A DNA stretch of 64,000 nucleotides from CAILZL01 sp050181835 (GTDB lineage Bacteria > Pseudomonadota > Gammaproteobacteria > Steroidobacterales > Steroidobacteraceae), in NCBI GenBank assembly GCA_050181835.1, contig JBFXCU010000017.1:1-64000 (forward strand), written 5' to 3'. The translations under genes and the position numbers were made by a program. Each line of letters starts with the position of its first letter. Positions within the stretch are counted from its first letter, which is position 1. Below the pieces are notes generated by a model. That model searched no databases and was not told the DNA's origin. It saw nothing but the letters and a program-made list of their open reading frames with translations. Positions 26,252-34,830 of the stretch are shown in pieces.

Positions 26252-26740
26252 TTACCAGCCTTGATTGCTGGAGTTGTTGTGCGGTGAATTTGAAGGTGGT
26301 GTCCGCTTGTCCGGGTGTTGTCTACGCCAATCATCAAGATTCAGTACTTTGTTACGCTGCGAAGGTGCAATGTCAGTCGATGTGTCACTGTACTCGCCCG
26401 CTGTTCTGTCTGCGAATTGACGCGACGTATCCCTATCTGGTTCAAAGCCGATGGACTCAATGCGCTGTCCCAGCAGTATTACAAAGCCTTGACGGCGTTC
26501 GATACTGGCGGCGCTGTAATCAAATACATAAGTCCGGCGCAGTGCCAGTCGTCCGGCAACACGCGTCAGGCTAATGCGCGCAAATGCGACAGTGCCATCG
26601 AGGAATTGCAGGTTCATGCGGGTGCAGGCGTCCTGTGCGGCGCGATTGGCGCGCTCACGTGCGCCGAGGCTGTGCTGCCAAAAAAAGCCTACCGCAACAA
26701 CGGTAACGATAATTAGCAATAACAGTGATGTGCTTAGCAT
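26252..26740 (-). CDS. DUF3301 membrane protein
   Basis: Unknown function. The 162-residue protein has one N-terminal transmembrane helix (residues about 3-22) followed by RANRAAQDACTRMNLQFLDGTVAFARI, which is the DUF3301 pattern, and a cytoplasmic tail rich in Asp, Arg, Pro and Asn. The start overlaps the end of cysQ by 7 nt, so the genes are coupled. Confidence 0.75.
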   Translation of the reverse strand: MLSTSLLLLIIVTVVAVGFFWQHSLGARERANRAAQDACTRMNLQFLDGTVAFARISLTRVAGRLALRRTYVFDYSAASIERRQGFVILLGQRIESIGFEPDRDTSRQFADRTAGEYSDTSTDIAPSQRNKVLNLDDWRRQHPDKRTPPSNSPHNNSSNQGW

Positions 26741-27570
26741 GGTGGCACCAGTAGCTGTTGCCAGGCGAACTGAGGATCACCGATGGCCATGAAGTGTGGA
26801 TTCAGTAGCGTATCGCGTTGGTTGTAAGTCAGCGGTTTACCTTGCAGATTAAGGACTTGTCCGCCTGCTGCTTCCAATACTGCCTGTCCGGCTGCCGTAT
26901 CCCACTCTGAAGTTGGGCCTAGACGCGGATAAAAATCTGCCGCGCCTTCTGCTACCCGACAAAACTTGAGCGCGCTACCGACGGCGCACAGCTGGTGTTT
27001 ACCCAGCTTAACCAACAGCGCATCCAGTGAGCCGGCTCGGTGCGAGCGGCTGCCGACCACAATCGGTGTTTGGCGCGCAGGTCGGTGCGTGTGTATGGGC
27101 TGCGCCGCTTGTTCGTCAATACGGTGTGCGCCTAATCCCACTGCACCCACATAGGCAACTTCAGCGGCGGGTATCGCTACCACCCCCAAAACAGGGCGCT
27201 GCTCATGGATCAACGCGATATTTACCGTGAATTCGCCGTTACGCTTGATGAATTCGCGTGTGCCATCCAGCGGATCGACTAGCCATAGAGTGGGCCAATG
27301 ATGGCGCGTCGTAAATTGATGCTGTTCGGCTGGCGATTCTTCGGACAGCACTGGAATCGTTGGCGTTAGCTGCTGCAGTCCAGTGGCAATGATGCGATGT
27401 GCTTCCCGATCCGCCAGTGTCAGTGGTGAATCATCCAGTTTGTTTTCCACCGCGAACTCACTGGCATACACTTGCATGATGGCGGTACTGGCCTGACGGG
27501 CAAGATGTAGTACCGCCATGAGTAACTCGGTGCTTGGTTGGGCGAGGTTGGCGATGGACAATTGAGTCAT
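26734..27570 (-). CDS. cysQ: 3'(2'),5'-bisphosphate nucleotidase CysQ
   Basis: CysQ removes the 3'-phosphate of PAP and PAPS, by-products of sulfate assimilation. The 278-residue inositol-monophosphatase-fold protein has the metal ligands in VLSEES, LWLVDPLDGTREFI (Asp-Pro-Leu-Asp-Gly-Thr) and GPTSEWDTAAGQAVLEAAGG (second signature). I use the ATG at 27570, which aligns with the family N-terminus; an in-frame ATG at 27600 is possible, while 27669 would add unlikely sequence. It heads the minus-strand row ending in arfB. Confidence 0.92.
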   Translation of the reverse strand: MTQLSIANLAQPSTELLMAVLHLARQASTAIMQVYASEFAVENKLDDSPLTLADREAHRIIATGLQQLTPTIPVLSEESPAEQHQFTTRHHWPTLWLVDPLDGTREFIKRNGEFTVNIALIHEQRPVLGVVAIPAAEVAYVGAVGLGAHRIDEQAAQPIHTHRPARQTPIVVGSRSHRAGSLDALLVKLGKHQLCAVGSALKFCRVAEGAADFYPRLGPTSEWDTAAGQAVLEAAGGQVLNLQGKPLTYNQRDTLLNPHFMAIGDPQFAWQQLLVPPC

Positions 27571-27769
27571 GGCGCTGGTTCGTGGTAGGGGGTGAATCAT
27601 AACGCGCTTACGGAGGCGACTTAAGGGGGCGTCACTGCCAAGCCGTGAGCAGCAAACGAATTTAGCCAATTGTTCTGCATATTGTGACCATAATAATTGC
27701 GTTTGTTAGTGCGTTTACGGTTAACTCAAGGCAAGATCAATGGTTAACTAGATACGGGCTTGAATCGCA

Positions 27770-28672
27770 ATGGGGTCAATTTTCAATAATCGGTTGTCGG
27801 TGCTGCTGGCGGTCATGGGTTGTTGGGCAGTTCAGCCGGTCGTAACGCTGGCCGCTGACGTGGCTTACCAGTCGACCGTCAAGGGGCCGGCCCTTAAGTC
27901 GAATTCGGTGCTGGTGATCGACGAGTCGAGCGGATCAGTATTACTTTCGCAGCAAGCGAGTGTGGTGGCGCCAATTGCATCGATTACCAAGCTGATGACT
28001 GCCTTGGTGGTGCTGGAGGCGGATCAGCCCATGGATGAAATTATCCAGATTACCACCGCCGACAAAGATACCGAGCGCGGTAGTTCCTCACGGCTTGCGG
28101 TGGGCACCCGGTTGAGTCGCGCCGATTTGCTACACCTAGCGTTAATGTCGTCAGAGAACCGTGCCGCGCATGCGCTGGGACGCAATTATCCGGGCGGTTT
28201 GTCGCTCATGGTGCGAGCGATGAACGCCAAGGCGAAACAATTGGGTATGAGCCATGCGTACTTCGTCGATCCCACTGGTCTATCCAGTAAAAATGTGGCC
28301 AGTCCCGAGGATTTGTCGCGGCTGGTGATCGCTGCCTCGCAGAATGCTGCTATTCGGCGCTATTCAACGGATCAGGCTTACGCGGTCAAAGCGGGGCGCC
28401 AGATGCTGGAATATCACAATACCAATAAGCTGGTGGCGAAGTCGGACTGGGATATCGCAGTACAGAAAACCGGTTACATTTCCGAAGCAGGCAGATGTCT
28501 AGTGATGAAAGCCATGATCGCCGGACGTTCAGTGGTCATTGTCTTGCTCGATTCGGTTGGTAAGTACACTCGTGTAGCGGATGCCGCTCGCATCAAGAAC
28601 TGGATGGAGTCATCACAACAGCTCGTTGCGCTATTGCAGCGAGACGATCACGTGTTGAGTGCGAGTAACTAA
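27770..28672 (+). CDS. pbpG: D-alanyl-D-alanine endopeptidase (PBP7 / S11 family)
   Basis: The S11 serine peptidases trim or open peptidoglycan cross-links in the periplasm. The 300-residue protein has a signal peptide (about 1-28) and the three catalytic motifs: SITK (PIASITKLM, near 72), SEN (LMSSENRAA, near 130) and KTG (VQKTGYISEAG). The SxN position carries SEN. Length and absence of the C-terminal anchor helix fit PBP7/8 rather than PBP5. It converges on the phospholipase gene with a 4-nt overlap. Confidence 0.9.
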   Translation: MGSIFNNRLSVLLAVMGCWAVQPVVTLAADVAYQSTVKGPALKSNSVLVIDESSGSVLLSQQASVVAPIASITKLMTALVVLEADQPMDEIIQITTADKDTERGSSSRLAVGTRLSRADLLHLALMSSENRAAHALGRNYPGGLSLMVRAMNAKAKQLGMSHAYFVDPTGLSSKNVASPEDLSRLVIAASQNAAIRRYSTDQAYAVKAGRQMLEYHNTNKLVAKSDWDIAVQKTGYISEAGRCLVMKAMIAGRSVVIVLLDSVGKYTRVADAARIKNWMESSQQLVALLQRDDHVLSASN

Positions 28673-29820
28673 TTCAACCGGTTTAGCAGCTGCTCCAGTT
28701 TGCCATTGAACCATTCTTGCATGCGTGAGTACCACGGTCGTTGCAGCCAAGTGGTGTAGTGCAGCTCTTCGCTTTGTGCAAAGTCTTGTAGCAGCAGCTT
28801 TTGCACCTTTTCCGCAAAAGCGCCATCGTTTATTTCCTGGTTGGCATCCAGATTCCAGCGCAGATTCCAGCGATCAAAGTTAGTAGAGCCTACACTGACC
28901 CAGTCATCGCATAGGGCGATTTTGGCGTGAATGAAGCGCGGCTGATACTCAAAGATCCGCACGCCATTTTTTAACAGACGAGCGTAATGGCGGCGTGACG
29001 CTTGCCGGATACGCGGGTGATCCGTGAGTTGGCCCGGTACCAGTATGCGCACGTCTAATTTGCGCTTAGCGGCCTCAATCAGCAGGTAACGCAGCTGTAG
29101 CGACGGTAGGAAGTAAGGCGTGACCAGCCATGTGCGTTGTGTTGATGTGGCAATGCGCATATGTAATGACTGGGCTACATGATGTGCATGTGGGCCGTTG
29201 CTGGCAGAGACGCGGCCTTGTTGGTTCCCTGCAAGTATTGGTGTGATTGCCGCTGCTTTTGCTTTGAAAAATTTTCTACTCAGCCCAAACCAGCTGCGGT
29301 CAAATAACTCGTTCCAGTCCGCAACCACCGGGCCACGCACGCTTAACATGACTTCATGCCATGGTGTGTCTACTGTGCGATTGTGTAGAAATTCGTCAAC
29401 CAAGCCTGTACCGCCAACGAAGGCTAGCTGCCGATCAATCAGTAACAGCTTGCGATGGTTGCGCAATAAATTACCCACTCCTTGGCGCCATCGAAGTTGA
29501 TTATAAAATTGCAGTCGTATGCCGGATGTCCGCAGCTGCTGCCTGTCGGCGGGGCTTACTTGCAGCGAGCCAAATCCATCAAACAAAATGCGCACGATCA
29601 CACCGCGCTGTGCTGCCTGCACCAAGGCGGCGATGAACTGTGAGAATACTTCGCCGCTGCTGGCCAGATACATTTCCAGTTCAATGTTGTGCTGTGCTTG
29701 TTGAATCGCATCCAACATGACGGGAAAATACCGTAACCCATCGACTAGCAATTCAAATTGATTACCATTGCGCCAAGAAAAGCGTGGCGGCAGTAACTTA
29801 GGTAGTGAGTAGTGAGGCAT
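28669..29820 (-). CDS. Phospholipase D-family cardiolipin synthase-like protein
   Basis: ClsB-type enzymes join phospholipids into cardiolipin. The 383-residue protein lacks N-terminal membrane helices and has two HKD motifs: HRKLLLIDRQLAFVGG (near 120) and HAKIALCDDWVSVGSTNFD (near 294), each with the Lys, Asp and following Gly/Ser, so both active-site halves are intact. The family also includes nucleases, but spacing of the motifs and WNLRWNLDANQE match ClsB-type enzymes. The ATG overlaps the stop of the nuclease gene by 1 nt. Confidence 0.88.
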   Translation of the reverse strand: MPHYSLPKLLPPRFSWRNGNQFELLVDGLRYFPVMLDAIQQAQHNIELEMYLASSGEVFSQFIAALVQAAQRGVIVRILFDGFGSLQVSPADRQQLRTSGIRLQFYNQLRWRQGVGNLLRNHRKLLLIDRQLAFVGGTGLVDEFLHNRTVDTPWHEVMLSVRGPVVADWNELFDRSWFGLSRKFFKAKAAAITPILAGNQQGRVSASNGPHAHHVAQSLHMRIATSTQRTWLVTPYFLPSLQLRYLLIEAAKRKLDVRILVPGQLTDHPRIRQASRRHYARLLKNGVRIFEYQPRFIHAKIALCDDWVSVGSTNFDRWNLRWNLDANQEINDGAFAEKVQKLLLQDFAQSEELHYTTWLQRPWYSRMQEWFNGKLEQLLNRLN

Positions 29821-30644
29821 TATTTGAGGGTGCTGTTTAGTACTTGTGCGATTCGTGCCCCAGCTTTGGCAAGCTGTTCCGGTAGATAGGTTTTAGCTGC
29901 ACTTACATAGTCGGCGGACAACGTCAGCGTACTGTTTTGCTGATGACCGCACGCAAACCCCGGCAAACGACCATAAACCTGTTGCACCGCCAGTGTGTGT
30001 GATTGCTTTGCCCAGTCTTGGATAGTGCCATGCTGCCAATGGGCAAACTCACCTTGATAGCGTTGTTGCAGGCTGGCGGCATAGTTTTTGATGCGCATGC
30101 TACCTTGTAGCTGCTTAATCAATACGCTATCGAGTACCTCATGCAGCGGATATTGGTCGCCGCCAGCATATAACCGTACTTGTAGGCTATTGCCACCACG
30201 ATCCGCATTGTCCGCCATGTGCAGGGGTTGATGGATGTCGCCCAGCATGTGTACCAGCAGGCGTAATGCCAACGCACGTTCACTAAGGCTGGCCTCGCGA
30301 TTGGCAAGCTGCTTACGAAACAGGGCGATTTGTCGGGTGGCGCAATTGCCGTCAGCGCAATAATCACGGTGTTGGCAGACTGGCTGATTGTCGTAATGCC
30401 AACGATCCGACTCGGGCCAGCGCTGTGCCAGCGCGGTTCGGTATGTATCCATGTGGGTTGCAGCGATTGACAGGCTTTGTTCACCCAGTAGTTGTTCAAT
30501 CTGGCGGTGCGCGGCATTGGTGAGCAATGATTCAGCAATCAGGCCGGTGATTCGATGTCCGATGTTGCTCCATGCATTCGCCGTCTGGGAGCAGAGCAGA
30601 CATAGCAGCAGGCCAACATATCCACGTCGCAGGGCAGGTTTCAT
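29820..30644 (-). CDS. Secreted S1/P1-type nuclease
   Basis: S1/P1 nucleases cut single-stranded nucleic acids and 3'-mononucleotides using three Zn ions. The 274-residue protein has a signal peptide (cleavage after ANA, residue 24), leaving a mature N-terminal Trp (WSNIGHRITGLIAE), the Zn-binding terminus of this family. More ligands occur in ATHMDTYR, DRWHYDNQP, HMLGDIHQPLHM and ADRGGNSLQV. All look intact. It is cotranscribed with the phospholipase gene downstream, which suggests secreted scavenging of nucleic acid and lipid, an inference. The facing folE gene starts 49 bp away. Confidence 0.9.
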   Translation of the reverse strand: MKPALRRGYVGLLLCLLCSQTANAWSNIGHRITGLIAESLLTNAAHRQIEQLLGEQSLSIAATHMDTYRTALAQRWPESDRWHYDNQPVCQHRDYCADGNCATRQIALFRKQLANREASLSERALALRLLVHMLGDIHQPLHMADNADRGGNSLQVRLYAGGDQYPLHEVLDSVLIKQLQGSMRIKNYAASLQQRYQGEFAHWQHGTIQDWAKQSHTLAVQQVYGRLPGFACGHQQNSTLTLSADYVSAAKTYLPEQLAKAGARIAQVLNSTLK

Positions 30645-30693
30645 TTACGCAGCTTGCCACATGCTAAGCTGCCAACGCATCAGGAGTGAGTTA

Positions 30694-31317
30694 ATGAAGA
30701 AACTAATCACCAAACAGGCTGCGACACCGCCCGTCCCAGCTGAGGTGTCGCGTGAGCAAGCAGAGCAGGCAGTGCGTACCTTGCTGCGTTGGGCCGGTGA
30801 CGATCCACAGCGCGAGGGTTTGCTGGATACACCCAAGCGAGTCGCGACCGCGTATCGCGAGTGGTTCGCTGGTTATGAACAGGACCCGGCGCAATATCTA
30901 AAGCGAACCTTTAAGGAAGTTGCCGGTTACGACGAGATGATTGTGTTGCGTGATATCGAATTCGAATCATATTGTGAGCATCATCTGGCACCGATTATCG
31001 GTCGAGTCCATATCGGTTATCTGCCAACTGACAAGGTGGTGGGTATCAGCAAGTTGGCGCGAGTGGTCGATGGTTATGCCAAGCGGTTGCAAGTACAGGA
31101 AAAACTGACCGCTGAAATAGCAGGATGCATCAACGAGGTGCTCAAGCCGCGTGGTGTCGGTGTGGTGATGGATGCCGTGCACCAATGTATGACCACGCGA
31201 GGTGTGCATAAGCGCGGCGTATCAATGATTACCAGCAAGATGTTAGGTAGCTTCCGTTCCGACGCCCGTACCCGACAGGAATTTCTGAGCTTTATCGGTA
31301 TTCGGGGTGGAGGCTGA
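30694..31317 (+). CDS. folE: GTP cyclohydrolase I
   Basis: FolE converts GTP to 7,8-dihydroneopterin triphosphate, starting folate synthesis. The 207-residue protein has the Zn ligands Cys and His in ESYCEHHLAPIIGRVHIGY and Cys in QCMTTRG. The N-terminal ~30 residues are variable. I chose the ATG at 30694 because AGGAG lies 5-10 nt before it; the longer open frame upstream is antisense to the nuclease and lacks family sequence. It is the Zn-dependent FolE1 type. Confidence 0.95.
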   Translation: MKKLITKQAATPPVPAEVSREQAEQAVRTLLRWAGDDPQREGLLDTPKRVATAYREWFAGYEQDPAQYLKRTFKEVAGYDEMIVLRDIEFESYCEHHLAPIIGRVHIGYLPTDKVVGISKLARVVDGYAKRLQVQEKLTAEIAGCINEVLKPRGVGVVMDAVHQCMTTRGVHKRGVSMITSKMLGSFRSDARTRQEFLSFIGIRGGG

Positions 31318-31391
31318 GTGCAGCGTAGTTATTTTTGAGAATGTTCGATCGGGAGTTTTCCTGATTAAAATTAATGCAATTGGTGAAGTCA

Positions 31392-32249
31392 ATGAACGCC
31401 GTATTAACTGATCTGGTTCAGGTGCTGGAGCTGGAACAACTGGAAATCAATCTGTTTCGTGGCGTTAGTCGCGATCTGGGTTTTCCTCAGGTGTTCGGTG
31501 GTCAGGTGCTGAGTCAATCATTGGCTGCGGCCAGCGCCACTCTTGAAGCGGGCCGCAATGTGCATTCAATGCATGCGTATTTCTTGCTGCCGGGTGATGT
31601 TAAAGCGCCCATCATTTACGAGGTGGATCGCAGTCGTGATGGGGGCAGCTTTTCCAGTCGACGCGTGGTGGCGATTCAGCATGGCCAGCAGATTTTTCAT
31701 ATGTCGTCATCTTTCCAGACTGCACAACAGGGCTTGGAGCATCAATCGACAATGCCTGTTGTACCCGCCCCGGAAAACCTGCAGGACATTCGTGACCTGA
31801 TGGAGCAGGCCCCCGCTATTCCAGCGGAGCTCAAATGCTGGTTTAAGATTCCGCTGCCCATTGAGTTTCGTCCAGTTGATTCTGAGCAAATGATGTCAGC
31901 ACATCCCTCCGAATCGCAATCAAAGTTCTGGTTTCGTGCGATTGATAAACTATCGGATGATCCAGTGCTGCATCATTGCGTGCTGGCCTATGCCTCTGAT
32001 TTTTATTTGCTGCGTACGTCAACCCAGCCGCACGGTATTCCATTCCCCAGCGCCAACTTGAAACTGGCAAGTATTGATCACGCCATGTGGTTTCATCGTC
32101 CAGTTCGTGTTGACGAATGGTTGCTGTACTGCATCGATAGCCCCAGTGCCTCGGGTTCGCGTGGGCTATCGCGTGGCTTGATTTATAATCGCGCCGGTGC
32201 GTTGGTGGCGTCCGTGGCGCAAGAGGGCTTGATTCGTTACAACCCTTAA
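31392..32249 (+). CDS. tesB: Acyl-CoA thioesterase II
   Basis: TesB hydrolyses medium- and long-chain acyl-CoA. The 285-residue double-hotdog protein has LFRGVSRDLGFPQVFGGQVL at the start, SMHAYFLLPGD, DGGSFSSRRVVAIQHG and the active-site segment KLASIDHAMWFHRPVRVDEW with the catalytic Asp. An ATG at 31374 is also in frame; 31392 fits the family start better, and GGTGAAG lies just before it. Convergent or operonic partners are not evident; purT follows in 66 bp. Confidence 0.92.
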   Translation: MNAVLTDLVQVLELEQLEINLFRGVSRDLGFPQVFGGQVLSQSLAAASATLEAGRNVHSMHAYFLLPGDVKAPIIYEVDRSRDGGSFSSRRVVAIQHGQQIFHMSSSFQTAQQGLEHQSTMPVVPAPENLQDIRDLMEQAPAIPAELKCWFKIPLPIEFRPVDSEQMMSAHPSESQSKFWFRAIDKLSDDPVLHHCVLAYASDFYLLRTSTQPHGIPFPSANLKLASIDHAMWFHRPVRVDEWLLYCIDSPSASGSRGLSRGLIYNRAGALVASVAQEGLIRYNP

Positions 32250-32315
32250 ACGACATTTTGCTTGTGCCGTAGGCCGGGCCTTAACCCGGCTCTGATTTGG
32301 TTACAGAGTGATTGC

Positions 32316-33524
32316 ATGAAAAATATTGGCACCCCCTTATCTCCTGCGGCTATTCGCGTCATGTTGTTAGGCAGCGGTGAGTTGGGTAAAGAGGTCATCA
32401 TTGCTCTGCAACGCTTGGGCGTAGAAACCATTGCGGTGGATCGTTACGACAACGCGCCCGGTCAGCAAGTGGCACATCACGCCCGCACCATCGCCATGAG
32501 CGATCCAGTCGCACTGCGCGAGTTGATTCTCAAAGAGAAGCCAGACTTGGTGGTGCCGGAAATCGAAGCTATTGCTACCAGCGTGTTGCAGGATCTGGAA
32601 GCCGAGGGCGTAGTACAGGTTATTCCGACCGCACGTGCCGCTAGATTGACCATGGATCGCGAAGGTATTCGCCGTCTTGCTGCCGAGACCTTGGAGTTAC
32701 CCACCAGTCCTTATAAATTTTGCGACACGTTTATTGAGCTGCAAGCAGCGATTGATAGTGGTATTGGCTATCCCTGCATCATCAAGCCAGTGATGAGTAG
32801 CTCCGGAAAAGGTCAAAGCAAGGTTGATGGCCCTGGCGATGTTGCCAAAGCGTGGGACCACGCCATGGCAGGTGGCCGTGTCGGCCAAGGTCGTGTGATT
32901 GTCGAAGGATTTATCGGCTTTGATTACGAGATTACCTTGCTTACCGTGCGAGCTATTGGCGCTGATGGAAAGATCGAAACGCAGTTCTGTGAACCCATTG
33001 GCCATGTGCAAGTCAGTGGCGACTATGTAGAAAGCTGGCAACCACATGCCATGCAGCCAATAGCGTTGCAACGCGCCCGTGACATTGCCAAAGCCGTGAC
33101 CGATAACCTCGGGGGGCAGGGAGTTTTTGGTGTTGAACTATTCGTCAAAGACGAGCAAGTGTGGTTTAGTGAAGTCAGCCCGCGTCCGCACGATACCGGC
33201 ATGGTCACCATGATCAGCCAATGGCAGAGCGAATTTGAACTGCATGCTCGCGCCATTCTCGGGCTGCCTGTGAATACCGCATTGAAAAGTCCGGGCGCCA
33301 GTGCCGTGATCTACGGCTGCGTCGATGCAGAAGCCATTGGGTTCGATGGCGTTGCCGACGCACTGTGTATTCCCAACACTGATATTCGTTTATTCGGTAA
33401 ACCAGAAAGCTTCGTCAAACGTCGTATGGGTGTGGCACTAGCATTTGATGCGGATGTGGCAGTTGCCAGAGTGCGAGCGAAGGAGGTGGCGGGGAAGGTT
33501 AGGCCGAAAGGAGTTGGGAAATAA
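32316..33524 (+). CDS. purT: Formate-dependent phosphoribosylglycinamide formyltransferase PurT
   Basis: PurT makes formyl-GAR from GAR, formate and ATP, an alternative to PurN in purine synthesis. The 402-residue ATP-grasp protein starts with a Rossmann-like N-domain (IRVMLLGSGELGKEVIIAL), then PVMSSSGKGQS (phosphate loop), the glycine-rich GGRVGQGRVIVEGFIGFDYEIT, and VEYE-like FSEVSPRPHDTGMVTM. All landmarks are present and length matches E. coli (392). I chose the ATG at 32316; the longer frame from 32262 has no support. The gene is followed by a decayed acetyltransferase. Confidence 0.95.
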   Translation: MKNIGTPLSPAAIRVMLLGSGELGKEVIIALQRLGVETIAVDRYDNAPGQQVAHHARTIAMSDPVALRELILKEKPDLVVPEIEAIATSVLQDLEAEGVVQVIPTARAARLTMDREGIRRLAAETLELPTSPYKFCDTFIELQAAIDSGIGYPCIIKPVMSSSGKGQSKVDGPGDVAKAWDHAMAGGRVGQGRVIVEGFIGFDYEITLLTVRAIGADGKIETQFCEPIGHVQVSGDYVESWQPHAMQPIALQRARDIAKAVTDNLGGQGVFGVELFVKDEQVWFSEVSPRPHDTGMVTMISQWQSEFELHARAILGLPVNTALKSPGASAVIYGCVDAEAIGFDGVADALCIPNTDIRLFGKPESFVKRRMGVALAFDADVAVARVRAKEVAGKVRPKGVGK

Positions 33525-33529
33525 ACAAA

Positions 33530-33839
33530 TCTACCATCATCGAACTTTCGCTTAATGACGTGAGCGAGCTGCGTCAATTATTTCCTTTGTTCTCTGTGCT
33601 TCGTCCACACTTGTCCAAGATGAGTTTATTGAGATGATCTGATTACCGACCCTCATCAAAAGCACCAAGGTTTTGCCGGGTCATTGCTAGATGGATTAAT
33701 TGACCAACAAGCGGAAGCCTTATGTTGTACCGCTATTCATTTGGGTACAGGGTTTGCGCGATACGATGCGCATCGACTTTGCTTGCATAAAGGATTCGTT
33801 ATGGGCTACCACTATATGGAAAAGAAACTCGGCTCGTAG
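33530..33839 (+). pseudogene. Decayed GNAT-family acetyltransferase
   Basis: Pieces of a GNAT N-acetyltransferase remain in two frames. The N-terminal piece (STIIELSLNDVSELRQLFPL, then a frameshift or stop near 33635) is followed, in another frame, by DPHQKHQGFAGSLLDGL (acetyl-CoA loop neighbourhood), LGTGFARYDAHRLCLHKGFV and YHYMEKKLGS with the TAG at 33837-33839. The acyl-CoA core (motif A) is largely missing, so it is inactive. The gene begins within 6 nt of the purT stop and was probably its neighbour when functional. Confidence 0.7.
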
Positions 33840-33868
33840 GCTGTGTGTCACATCGAGCCTACGAGCCG
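33830..33868 (+). terminator. 13-bp inverted repeat after the GNAT remnant
   Basis: CGGCTCGTAGGCT (33830-33842) and AGCCTACGAGCCG (33856-33868) form a perfect 13-bp stem with a 13-nt loop. It overlaps the pseudogene stop and lies between convergent genes, so it is probably a bidirectional or plus-strand terminator, although the T-run is weak. Confidence 0.6.
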
Positions 33869-33903
33869 CAATTATGACCAAAGTTTCTTGTCGGGCTTGG
33901 TGA

Positions 33904-34638
33904 CTACCAACGCAAGCCGAATTTCGCGCCGTAACTGGTGATGCCGCCGGTCTGGTCGGCTTCAAACGCCAAATTTGGCAGACCAAGGTTGAAATTTAGC
34001 CCGACGAAGTACTTGGTTTGCGTGATGCTCGCTGACTTAAGCAGCGGGACATTGACCGGTGTCGCGTTAGTCCAAACTTGACCGATGCCACCGTATGGAG
34101 TGATCACGGCGAAGCCTTTCGAGATGGAAAGATCCATGCTGGTGGTTTTCAGGTTCAGCTGGTCAACACCAGTAACTTTGGAGTAAGTGGCATGCAGCGA
34201 AATAGCGGGCGTGGCGACACCACCTTCAACAAAAGCCCAGCGGGCTTCAGCGCCGTACAGACGTATATTGGTGCTGGGAATCTGCAGGTAGAAGGCGCCG
34301 ACGTCGATGTTCAGCGGCAGTCCTTTGGCTACCCGTAGCATTGGTACGGGCAAGGTGTTGGGAATGGAATCGCCGCCGGTGGATTTTTCCCAGATGGCCA
34401 CGCTTTTTAGCGAGGTGCCAGTGACGGACAAGCCAAGGTCAAAGCCAGTCACGCCCAGCGCTGCCGCTGGTGATAGTGATTTATAAGACAGCGCGGCACC
34501 CATGTCCTCTGTTAGTAGTTTGAACTCGGCTTGGCCAAGGGTCTGCAGCGCATCGATATCAGAAGCCTGTGCGGGAGTGCTCAGCAGGGGAGCGCTTAGT
34601 GCGGCAAATAGCGCGCCATTAGACAGCAGTTTTTTCAT
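33904..34638 (-). CDS. Predicted outer-membrane protein, unknown
   Basis: I do not recognise a named family. The 244-residue protein has a clear signal peptide (MKKLLSNGALFAALSAPLLSTPAQA) and then alternating polar/hydrophobic beta-strand pattern with many Gly, Tyr and Trp, ending in SYGAKFGLRW, a terminal aromatic as in many beta-barrel proteins. Features such as VSVTGTSLKSVAIW and NLKTTSMDLSISKGFAVITP suggest an 8- to 12-strand barrel. I set the start at 34638 (MKKLL); an ATG-rich run upstream (34653) adds five residues. Divergent from the sulfite reductase gene 192 bp away. Confidence 0.65.
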   Translation of the reverse strand: MKKLLSNGALFAALSAPLLSTPAQASDIDALQTLGQAEFKLLTEDMGAALSYKSLSPAAALGVTGFDLGLSVTGTSLKSVAIWEKSTGGDSIPNTLPVPMLRVAKGLPLNIDVGAFYLQIPSTNIRLYGAEARWAFVEGGVATPAISLHATYSKVTGVDQLNLKTTSMDLSISKGFAVITPYGGIGQVWTNATPVNVPLLKSASITQTKYFVGLNFNLGLPNLAFEADQTGGITSYGAKFGLRW

Positions 34639-34830
34639 CGAATCCTCGGTCATTGAGATTGAGATAACAGGTGCGATTATCGACCGCTCTGGCTGCGGGG
34701 CCGCGCTGTCGGCAGCTAGGGACGGTCGGTTTTGTGAACTGGAGCAGCATGCTCAACTACGCAGGGTATTCATCTACTCATAGCCAAAGTTTCTGACCTA
34801 GGTTTGGTCACTCCGTTACAGTTCGCTACC

